NCBI GenBank assembly: GCA_963281255.1
Contig: OY725489.1
Span: 5,394,523-5,458,522, forward strand
Direction: 5' to 3'
Source of the DNA: Aphrocallistes beatrix
Taxonomy: Eukaryota; Porifera; Hexactinellida; Sceptrulophora; Aphrocallistidae
Length of the DNA stretch: 64,000 bases
Shown here: positions 54,455 through 64,000 of the stretch, one piece after another
How the letters are laid out: each line of letters opens with the position of its first letter
How positions within the stretch are numbered: the first letter of the stretch is position 1
Notes under the pieces: generated by a model
Databases searched by the model: none
What the model was told of the DNA's origin: nothing
The model's input: the letters and a program-made list of their open reading frames with translations, nothing else
Translations under genes and position numbers: made by a program

Positions 54455-57400
54455 CTAATCTAGACATTTTGGACAATACCAATCATCATCACTATCAAAT
54501 TCCGAAATACCAACACATACATAATGAATCCATAGATCACACAAATCACATTGAATCCAATTCAAACTTACCAATTGGTGTTTCTTCTATCTCGTCTTCA
54601 CTTGTCAACTCCATTTCATCGCAGACACCACATTTGACAAGCTCAATGTTGACATCTACCTCTAGGGCTTGTGGCTGAGGAAGCTTGGGATTCATAACAG
54701 GACTACCAAACTCCAAATCCTCAATGGTACTTGGTGCAAGGATCGATGTTAGAACCTGCAAACTTCCCAGAATCATAGCCTGCACCGTGCTTCTTTACCT
54801 TTCTGGACTCCTTACTCCTCCTTGCCTGTTGGTCAAAAAACCTTTGTAGTTGCCTCTCTTTAGTAGTGTAGCTGCGCTGTACTCTCCTATCATCTAGCTC
54901 GGCAATCAGCTCTTCTAGTGCAGCACTTCTTTCAAGCCCTAAAATATCAAATACACGGAACAATTCGGAAAACCCCCCCATTGTATCTAATCACAGCTAA
55001 AGCACTACCCAACCGCATTGTGGTATAGCTGATCGCATTTGTTTTGGGAACCATTGTAAATAAGATGTTATGAAGGGCCTCGTTATGGTTTGATGTCTGC
55101 CCATCCGCTATTTGTTCGATAAAAAATGGCTTGTCGTAATTATAACGATCAAAAACTTCCTTTACTAAATTTACAACCTCTGGCCCAAGGTAATTTGGGT
55201 GCCTAGGCGGATCGACACCTTGGGCCACTGCAGCTTGGTACTTACACCAAGAATCAGCTCCAAGCGGACATTTATTGTGTGCAATGGCTGCTGTTTCATC
55301 TGTGGCGCTGTCATGATATGGAATAGCAAGGATGGTTTGCAGAAAAGATTAGATCGGTACGCGCTTTGTGATATTTTACAGCCATTTGATACATATAAGT
55401 AATACGAGCACACATGACATCTGTAAGGAATTTCATTTGAATTAATTTGTGTGAAGGATTATCCCATTGACCCCATGGCATATTATGCCGTGTAAGTTTC
55501 CCTCTATATTCTGCATCAACTACGGCCTTACTCGCACCTGCGCTAACCTTTGCTGCTTTGTCACTCCTGGCCAACCTAAGTTTGGATTTTTGGTGTTCAA
55601 TTAAATGGCCCTTCATGCGCTTGCAACAATGACTTAGGCACTCAAATCGTTTCATTTCATGCTCTAGGCCAAATCGTTTCATTTCATCCTCTAGGCCTCC
55701 CATACGGATCGACTTTCCTTGACCTTTTCAATGGTCTTATTATCGCCATCGCAAATGACTCCCCTATCAAAACCTTGAGTCAAGATATCGGGGCAGATTT
55801 CGGACTCTAGGGAAACACTTGCAAAATCTCTATAATTTGCCGGGCATTTATTTAAGTGTATTTCGAATTGATTAAGGATACCGCCCTCGAAAAATCTTGC
55901 CTGGCGTAAAAAAAAAATGCAAAATGTTTTATTGCTAATTTCATTGTATTACTGATCGGTCTACCATCTGATAGCACTATTTGGACGGCATTTTTTTTTA
56001 TTTTTTGCGAAATAACCCCCTAAAGTTTAGCGTTAATAAAAATTGAAAAATTATTAGAGGATTTTAACTCATTTACCAATTAGTTTTTAACTTAATTGAT
56101 ATTTTTTTAATGATATGAACCTTCTAATTGTATTAGCACCTTTGGAGATTATAAAACACAAAGATTTAAAAGAATGGGCAAATAAAATCCAAACAAAATA
56201 GCTCTATAAGGGTGTTCATTTATATAATCCTCGGGAAATCGCAAGTTTGATCACAGATATTAAGCGATCACTGGGTCAGAAATAAAATTCTGATCGTTTC
56301 AAAAAAAATTTGTTCGGATCCGACCATTTGTTCTTAAGATATCGCATATTATAGGTAAAGTTCGGCCATAATATCCCTCTAAGGTCCCGATTGAGGCTGA
56401 TGTCATATCTTAAAAACTATTGTAGATATATAATATATTATATCCTTAAATAAAAAGATATATGCGAAAATATATAGGTTCCTCGAACATTCCTTTGTCA
56501 AAAAATAAATAATTCTCGACTTAATTGTAATACAAATTCTATGGAGAACTTTGAATCTATTAGAAAATGGCGAATCTAATCATTAAATATGTGTCCAAAT
56601 TTAGCTATTATGCTAAATAGTGAATACAATTGCCGTTAATAATGTGTACAGAAAAATTGGAGAACTTTTGATAATTATTTTGAAAGTTCTGGCCTTGGAC
56701 CGCGCAGATTCGGTCAAAAACCCCCATTTAGGGTCCAAAAAGAGATATCTCTCTATCTTTGTAAATACAAGTCCAAATTCTTAGTTCTCACTTCCTAATA
56801 TACTTTTTACGAGTGTACATATATGATTCTTTGTAATAATTGCACTACACCCTATGGAATGTTAAGTTTTAGATTTTTGTCATATGATGACGTAGCATTT
56901 TTCCAAAATCCTAACTTCGAAACTAAAAGTCGTAGACTTTCGCTCTAACTTCCTAATATACTTTTTGGAAGCTTTTTATTCATTCTAAACTGATAGATTA
57001 TACTTCGCAGTGCCAGGAATATGAAATATTATCTACAATTATCTCAAAATATTCGGAGTTAGGGGCCTCAAGGAAATTTGTGGATTTTCAGGGTACTTTT
57101 GCTATTTTTGGTAAATATTTGGCTTTAATATACCTAAATCAGCAGTATGGATGCGAATAAATGTCTGTGGATGCTTATGTGCATTATTAATAACTCATTT
57201 TACATTCTTCTTAACACCTAAACTTAAAATCTCTATATCTCGGGACTTTAAAATTTCAAAATTGACCGTCTTTACAGAATTATTTCTCAAATTTGGTCTG
57301 AGATAGAAGTTTGGAAATTTCAAGAGTTGTTTCATATCATTAGGCGATGAACGTAGGACCACCATTTTTTGGATATATTCTAACTCGGTGATTTTATTCA

Positions 57401-59129
57401 TGATTTCCCCAAAAAAACAGACATTTTTGGCCCTTTTTTTTCTGACACCGATAAAATTTACAATATTTGTCATTTTAACTTTCTTCTGGTCCTATGAAGT
57501 TGCAAATATGGTAGAGTATCTATGATTCGATTTTGGAAGCGTTTGATTCCTTGGTATGTCCTAAACAATTCATTGAGTGCCTAAATTTTTGACTTTGAGA
57601 CACTGTATCTCAAAATCTAGAAATGAGAATCAAAAACGGTTTGGAATGTGCCAGTATTTCTTGATGGAGATACCTCCCCACGCTTAACATCTCTTATAGC
57701 TCTACTTTCATCGTATGCTGTAATGCAAATCATATGTTTTTTCGAGGGCGGTATCCTTAAGATGTTCAACAGCAGTTAATTTTCCCTCCTTAAGTTGATG
57801 ACGCATTTCAGCACATTTTGGACAAGAGTTACAGGCCACATCATAGCCCACTACTTACCTGGCCTGTACTCATGTCAATGATGGAAACAAAACAGAATCG
57901 GGAAAAACCTCCTCCCATTTTGCTCGACCGTTTTTGGTATGCACCATCATATGATACAATGATGTGCACCATAACATCTGGCATAAGACCATTCAATTCT
58001 CTCAGTTGGACTATGGCCTTTTGCATAGATTCGTTGGCAATATGTTCTACTGCGACCAAAAGATCTCGGTTGGTTTTACTAAAATTTGTATAGGAAAGAG
58101 GTCTTCCGATTCTCAGTGTACAAAAAATGAAGTCTAGACCCCTCTTACCGATACCAGCAAGTCTAGCTCCCAGGACAGCTTGGTAGACACTATCATTACG
58201 TTTTGAAACTGAAAAACTGCCAACAGATATTTGACTACTAAACTCCCTGATACTGACCAATAATCCGTTCGTTGTAACAAAGCAGTAATCGCAGCGCAAT
58301 TTCAAAAACAAACCAAAGCCATGGACAGCAGATGTTCGATACAGTTTGACAGGTCCATGATGGAAAAATTTACACTGAAGAGATTTGCTAAACATCAACT
58401 CTAATATCGCAACATCAATTACGATTCGCTCATTGCCTATAGTCGACAAATTGACAGATTTTTCAGTGTGGGTCTTATTATCTAAGACAGTAAGAAATTT
58501 ACTACAAGGCGGCTTTTTGGGTGGCTTTGTTGGCAATGTACATCCCGAACTAGCACTGAATTGTATAGTAGAGGAAGGTTCGGTGAATAAATCAGAATTA
58601 TTTGGATCATTTAGAGAATTGTCGCTAAATGAAACTGACAGTGGAGTAGATGGAATAATATCGATGGTAGGTTCGGGGACAATAACATCCTCAGATGGCA
58701 TATTGGGAAACTTTTTAGATCGTTTTTGATACAATCCTCCATAACCTCTCTCGCCTTATAACAAAACCTTCGCTTTCGGGAACCAAAAAAAGCGCCGTTT
58801 AGGTTTAAAAGTTGATGAATGAACTGGCTTGGAATATAAATCAAAATCAGAAATACATTGTGATAAACGGTAGAAAATGAAACGCACTCACCAAACGAAG
58901 ATTCCTGAGAAATATTCGCAGGTCTCTGAGAACTAGGTTGCTTTTCCTCTTCTACACTTTCATCATAAGCCTTATCTGTAACAGCAGGCACATTAATAAC
59001 ATCAACCACATCAATGACATCAGTCGCATCGATAACAGCAGCCGCATCATTATCAGGATTTTCATCACCAATACTGGATGATCCCTCATATTCCGGATCC
59101 TTTTAAGGATCGTAAGTAGGATCAGACAT
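54455..59129 (-). pseudogene. Mutator-like transposase with C-terminal PHD finger, split by a TTAA element
   Basis: Minus strand. The ATG at 59129 (MSDPTYDP) is followed at codon 9 by a TAA, then an acidic N-terminus. A donor-like TTTGGTGAGTGC near 58890 suggests a short intron. The long frame 58734-57841 carries ERIVIDVAILELMF, a Cys pair, and VHIIVSYDGAYQKR with the first catalytic-type Asp. A 4-base shift leads to VGYDVACNSCPKC. The TTAA element (55876-57756) then interrupts. The reading resumes with FEIHLNKCPANY, VICDGDNKTIEKV and FECLSHCCKRMKG, then CPLGADSWCKYQ, NEALHNILFTMVPKT and LGLERSAALEEL. It ends in a C4HC3 PHD finger (CGVC … CDLC … HYVC … WYCPKC), stop at 54455. The order matches animal Mutator-like transposases. 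Five or more lesions make it inactive, but codons remain well preserved. Confidence 0.9.
55876..57756 (-). mobile_element. 1.88-kb TTAA-flanked transposon, non-coding (copy 2)
   Basis: The ends GGATACCGCCCTCGAAAAAT and the inverted GGATACCGCCCTCGAAAAAA are flanked by TTAA (55872-55875, 57757-57760). It is inserted in the Mutator-like pseudogene in the opposite orientation to copy 1 (39946-41874). Deleting the element and one TTAA rejoins the host codons in frame (…AVEH-LNQFEI…), so the insertion interrupted a readable gene. No long frame is present. Confidence 0.92.
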
Positions 59130-59375
59130 CGGATTTAGAGATAAACACAAATATTCTCAAAACTAAATTTAGAGACCTCACACATAGTAAGCTGTATCAA
59201 TTAGACAATACATAGTACACACTATTTTGATAACTCAAATCTAAACATGGGGACCACACAAAGAGCGAAAACTTGGAAATGCAAATATGCGCGTGTGCAT
59301 TTTGTAAAATTATTCCATATAAATTAGATAGTTGTATACTATACTTTTTTTCATATTTACTTATTTTCACGTGAC

Positions 59376-59764
59376 ATGAAGCGGCAATTTCGTGAGGCAT
59401 TCTCCGAGGAACTTTCTTCTTCGCCGATACCACCGATGAAGTGGACCAAGGTCGAACCCAGGTGGCTCAAGAAGCGGGAAATGTGGCCATGGGAGCGACC
59501 TCCCCCTCCTCCTCCTGTCACGATAGAATGTCCCCATCTTCTAGCTCACCTGAGCATGAGACGGAGGAGGAAGTTGAAGTTTTGGTCCTCGTATATCCAG
59601 GACCAAAATGGGTCGTTGGGCCGTCAAAGTGCAGGAGAGCTTATTTTGGAGAAGGGAAGCTCCATATTATAGGATCGACCCTAGATTTAATTATATTCCC
59701 CCATCATCTCCTTTATCCCTCTTTTAATAAAGTAAGTTGCGTGGCTGTGGTGACCACACTATGA
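59376..59764 (+). other. Coding-like GC-richer segment, unrecognised
   Basis: Two overlapping plus-strand frames are open. One (ATG 59376) gives MKRQFREAFSEELSSSPIPP and a Pro run. The other (from 59441) gives an acidic Ser-rich stretch and YPGPKWVVGP. GC content is higher than the surroundings. It lies just upstream of and divergent from the Mutator-like gene, so it could be a second protein of that transposon or a gene exon. No family is recognised. Confidence 0.3.
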
Positions 59765-61152
59765 CGGACGCAAGTCCCGACCTTTAGGTCACCGCATCCG
59801 TATATGTTTTGTAGTTGTAACGGTAATTGTATATTTACCGTCCATACTGACACTGTATGCTGATGAAGCTAGTAAGCAGAAACGGTAATAATAAAAGAAA
59901 TGAGATTGATTTGTAATAATTAGGTTCAAAACTGAATTTAAAATATTTTCAAGCTTACTATATGTTTCCATTACTACGCACTATGGTGGCCACTCAGAAT
60001 AAATTTTCAAATCAGTTCAAATACATTCGTAATCATCATTGGAATCTCCAGCTTTTTGATGGGTTATATTGATCATATTTAAATAGCTAAAATTTACTTA
60101 TCGTAGCAACCACAAAGAATGTTACACCATTCAGATTATCATATTTCGGAATAACTATGCCATGTGACCCCTTTTTCTCCGCGACTAACTACTCTGAGTA
60201 CGAATACGATAATATAAATAGCATAAAATGTTGTTTGGAGAATATATGAGGGAATTTTAAATATATTATTCAAAAAATGATTTCTTATCATTTTCACACC
60301 TAAGAATCAGTAGAAATGCATAAAATGATGTCACATTTATTGTCTATTGATAATTTATCACAATAAAACAACTAAATTTAACTACTATTAAAAGAAAAAA
60401 AATTTTTTGAAATTTTTGTACAAAATTATAAAATGACGTCATCTTTGAAGCCATAAATCGCATGAATAATGGAAATTTTTCTTAAAAACTTACAGATAAG
60501 CTAGTTCGGATATCAGACTATAGAAATATATCAATTTAAAACAAATCTAATATTCATCCCAAATTTCCAATTTTGAGATTAGCCTCACCTTGAGCGTTCC
60601 TAGGGAATTTTCAATTATTTTCAAAGATTAGACTAGATAGAAGTTATAGGCTCTATTGACCAACCAGAGGATCCACCAATCACTGTATTTTCCATCATGG
60701 TATCTAGTCTCGTAACTAAGTTCTCTACCATTGTACAGCTAGTTCCTCTTGGTCCTAGCTCTGCTGTAGTTCTGTTTCCAATAGTTTCTAAGACAATTTC
60801 GGACATAGAAAGTTGTAATTTATACGATGATTCTGTGTGTACAGATAATCACCCACGTCACCTTTTTCCACAAATAAAAAATACTGCTTCCAAAAGTCAC
60901 AATACACTTCAAACTATGTAATCGATATTACAAAAATTATATATGATAAAGGCCGTCGGAAGTTCACAAAAAGTAGTTAGGTCATTGTCGCTTTTGATTA
61001 AAAGTGGTTAGAATCCACATTATAGTCCATACAATAACAAAGTTTATATAAAAAGTGGTAAGGCCTTTCCAGCACCGCTTCATACGGCAATGTGATATAG
61101 TAGTATTTATTAATTTGACAGCCGAAAAAAACTTTTTGAGAATTTTTATTCT
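59765..61152. other. No gene; one partial dispersed repeat
   Basis: A diverged copy of the GTGACCCCTT/TACGAATACG repeat lies at 60080-60240. A short frame at 60697 lacks motifs. Confidence 0.5.
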
Positions 61153-61160
61153 GGTTCACC

Positions 61161-62716
61161 TAGGGTTGCCAGACGTCCGGGTTTGACCCGGACAGTCGTC
61201 CGGGAATGGGATGAATTTGTCCGGGTTTGGAGATTTTTGAGTCCTGTCCGACTACTCACTACTCAGGACTGTCAATATATTCTATCCGTATCTAAGTTAT
61301 TTAGTTAGCTATTGCTCTGCTGCAAACGTGTCACTCTCTAATATTCGAAGAAAGAGTGCAAGTTTGTGAAATTTGGATTATTACTGATTTGTAATGCTAC
61401 CATAGTGTACGTATACTACTGAGTACTGACCCTAACTGCCTAACATGTTTCGTAATGAGTATACTTGGAATCTTCTTTTTGTTTCTGTGTTCAATGGCTT
61501 CAACGATGAATAATGATATGTAGATATGTAGTCACGTGGGTCAAGGGTCATTTTATGTGTCTTTGCAGCTCTGGTTTACAGTGAATTACCTACATTCAAA
61601 TTGTTATTTCAAATTTTATTCTCTGAGATTTTAGTTTACCCGCAATAACTAATAGACGAAATATCTTATATATTAAAATGCTAGGATTTGTTTGTTTGTT
61701 TGTATGTCCGAATTGATTGAAGAATTGGCAAGTCGTAGAGATACGAAAAATGGCATGTAGGTGTCAAATGATGAATCTAGGATTAAGTTCGAAAAGCTAA
61801 GCGAAATTTTCACACCTCTGCAAAAAAAATAGAAAACAATTTTTCACACCTTTTCTATACAATACTATGACACTATTGTAGGCTGTCATTGTTATTAATT
61901 AATACTTCAAAGTAAAAAAGGGTATTTGTATATTTTCACACCATTATATACATATTTTCACACGATTTGACGAATTTTGAAAATTATGCTAGAGACTAGC
62001 TTCCAACGGTTGACAAGGGGTTTTTAGGGGTGTAGATTTCGAATATCATATTTTCAGATCGATATGATGAATTATTTGTTTACTTTTGTTTACAATAGAT
62101 ACATAAAGTAAACAAATTACAAAAATAAGCTAGAGACTTGCTTCCAACGGTTGACATGGGGTTTTCAGATGTGTAGATTTCGAATATAATATTTTCGAGT
62201 AAGTTTGATAATTAATTTGTTTACTTTTGTTTACAATAGATACATAAAGTAAACAAATCTCAAAAATATGTTAGAAACTTGCTTTCAACGGTTGTCAGGA
62301 GTGTAGATTTCGAATATCATATTTTCGGATCCATATGAAGAATTAATCGTTGACCTATGTTTACAATATATATATAAAGGAAAAAATTTCCAAAAATTGT
62401 TTAGATTGAGTAACTCCAGGCGCCCGCAGGGCGACTCTGTGGACACTAAGTGTCCGCAAGCCGCGCAGCGCAAGCAAGCGAAGCGCGCTTGTAATTTATA
62501 ATTTCTCTTGATTATAGATGTATTCTGTATATTTTTACCGTATACGTATTATCGAATAGTAACGCCCCTCGAAATATAATAAGCTAATCAGGGGTAGCCA
62601 CAATAATATTTTGTATTAATCGAAGACTGAACTGCAGTAACAGATAGTACATACGGTTAAATTTTTAGAGAATAAATTATGTACGGATTTGGCCTTTTGA
62701 AAATCTGGCAACCCTA
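61161..62716. mobile_element. hAT element with perfect 8-bp duplication, split by a Helitron
   Basis: The ends TAGGGTTGCCAGA and TCTGGCAACCCTA are perfect 13-bp inverted repeats of hAT type, flanked by GGTTCACC (61153-61160 and 62717-62724). Without the internal Helitron (61664-62491) the element is 728 bp. The left subterminal region repeats GTCCGGG words. No transposase remains. Confidence 0.95.
61664..62491 (+). mobile_element. Non-autonomous Helitron, family A (828 bp)
   Basis: A|TCTTATATATTAAAATGCTAG, TTTGTTTGTTTGTATG and CCGAATTGATTGAAGAATTGG at the left. It has two to three satellite monomers in the middle and the tail AGCAAGCGAAGCGCGCTTG|T. It is inserted inside the hAT element. Confidence 0.9.
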
Positions 62717-62761
62717 GGTTCACCCCGTACAAAACTTGTTCATTTGGCTTATATAAAAACA

Positions 62762-63298
62762 CAAGCGCGCTTCGCTTGCTTGCGTTGCGCGGCTGGCGGA
62801 CACTTTGTGTCCGCCGGAGGCTCCCTTCGGTCGCCTGGTATGAAATTGGTTAATTATAAGGGAGATATCATCTCTAAATATGTCCATCTTAGTTTTACAA
62901 TCAATATCACTCGAAAAATCACAAATTTGTCAATTTTTAAAATTTTGATGAGTAATGATGACGTCATAACAAAGTGATGAGTCATCATTTTTTGATGATA
63001 GGTCCATCATATGTGAGACGTGTTTGTATACAGATTCTATTAATTTCAGCCTTCTATCCCCTATAATGGCTGAGTTATGCTCGAATAATTGTGTTGCTTA
63101 ACTTTTAAAAATGTGACAATGATGTCATAATTCCATGATGAGTTGACATTTTGCTCTGAGCTCAGAACTTACTGGAGCCATAGCCAAAAGAATCCCACAT
63201 GCCAAAAATCAGCTTTCTACGCCTGGCAGTTTCTTCAATCAATTCGTACAGATATATATATATATATATAAACATTAATCGAGTTTTAATAGTAAGGA
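62762..63298 (-). mobile_element. Helitron family B, complete, minus orientation (537 bp)
   Basis: It starts A|CAAGCGCGCTTCGCTTGC and ends ATCGAGTTTTAATAGTAAGGA|T, with a TA run just inside the 5' end. It keeps ATGACGTCATAAC and GATGAGTCATCATT; the other CRE is TGATGTCA. Confidence 0.88.
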
Positions 63299-63334
63299 TA
63301 AATAAATGAACAAATAAATAAACATACATACTAC

Positions 63335-63359
63335 ATTAATCGAGTTTTAATAGTAAGGA
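63335..63359 (-). mobile_element. Solo Helitron B 5' end
   Basis: ATTAATCGAGTTTTAATAG then TAAGGA|T repeats the 5' terminus of the adjacent copy 61 bp away. It is the stub of a copy into which another inserted, or a terminal duplication. Confidence 0.7.
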
Positions 63360-63509
63360 TAAACAAAGTATTGTGACATTTGGAGTATTTGGTGTCAATG
63401 TGGCATGCTACGTTTGCAAATATTGCGAAAACTAACTCGATGTAATTGTTTACTTTCAAACAAGGTCAAGACTTATAATGAAATGTTTCTGAAACATGAT
63501 CATTCTAAA

Positions 63510-63735
63510 CTGGATCTCTGATCCAATATAATTTTATAGTAGCACAGTTCTAAAATGTGTTGGTGTCCGGCCGGCCGGCCAGATGGCCGGCCGTATGTGG
63601 TGTAGAGACCTGAGTTTAAGAGATTTCGGTTTGAATTTTATTGTGAAGTTGCGGACATATATGTAGATTCTCACCACGGATTACAAATCTCAAAATATGC
63701 TAAATCATCATGATTACATAGCATTTTGTGATTTC
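63510..63735 (-). repeat. Dispersed repeat D (copy 3) with CCGGCCGGCCGG core
   Basis: Inverted relative to 49620-49860: GATCCAATATAATTTTATAG, AGCACAGTTCTAAAATG and GGACATATATGTAGATTC match. The centre has GTCCGGCCGGCCGGCCAG and GGCCGGCCG, a GC palindrome cluster unusual for this DNA. Confidence 0.7.
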
Positions 63736-64000
63736 ATTCTTTTGCCCATTGAACCAAAACTATTGGGCCTAGAAACTTGAGATTGATACCGAAGATGGAA
63801 AATGACATCATCTATTAACTCTTCTATTCTCAAATTAATTGGACAAAGACTTCTCATAAAATTGCGGTTAAAAAAATTGACTCGTAATCATCACCAAATT
63901 TTAATGATGAATTATTAATAAAGCTATAATGTTGAGAGTTAGCTATAAACATATGTTAAATAAAGTGTTCCGCATGGATGACTCTACCAATAATGCAGAT

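Overview
This is a eukaryotic, AT-rich, invertebrate-type window that is almost entirely transposable-element debris. The signs are long non-coding stretches, no operons or bacterial ribosome-binding sites, TA microsatellites, intron-like donor sites and many animal-type transposons. I cannot name the species. I found no intact host gene, rRNA or convincing tRNA, and no CRISPR or prokaryotic feature. One 200-base run of N (14414-14613) marks an assembly gap.

Layout. 1-2.4 kb: a giant foldback next to a hAT transposase relic, a Myb/SANT-like DNA-binding relic and a piggyBac C-terminal finger. 2.9-3.4 kb: a Helitron. 4.5-6.0 kb: a decayed Ty3/gypsy pol. 6.4-7.8 kb: palindromic hAT-like mosaics. 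8.2-9.4 kb: a Helentron/HINE-like element with a 142-bp satellite. 10.2-11.25 kb: a DD41D mariner with TA duplications. 13.3-17.5 kb: a piggyBac transposase pseudogene split by a 2.5-kb foldback with a perfect 8-bp duplication. 18-30 kb: small hAT, foldback and pogo-like MITEs, a DD37D (maT-like) transposase relic, a truncated Mutator-like transposase, and one unidentified coding-like segment (26457-26980) that is the best candidate for a non-transposon gene. 30-38.9 kb: Helitron copies, several head-to-head or nested. 39.9-41.9 kb: a 1.93-kb TTAA element. 42.5-50.8 kb: Helitrons, HINE-like elements and TTAA MITEs. 51.4-53.0 kb: a second piggyBac pseudogene. 54.0-59.1 kb: a long Mutator-like transposase pseudogene with a C-terminal PHD finger, split by the second TTAA element. 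61.2-63.3 kb: a hAT element split by a Helitron, then another Helitron.

How the parts relate. Most autonomous-type genes here are broken by frameshifts, stops or insertions. The non-autonomous families (Helitron A and B, HINE-like, hAT MITEs, pogo-like MITEs, TTAA MITEs) carry clean termini and target duplications. Several insertions can be ordered: TTAA element into Mutator gene, foldback into piggyBac gene, Helitron into hAT, TTAA MITE into a Helitron-like repeat with the empty site preserved in a sister copy. Helitron A and the HINE-like family share a ~140-bp tandem monomer. Helitron B copies carry conserved CRE/AP-1-type palindromes.
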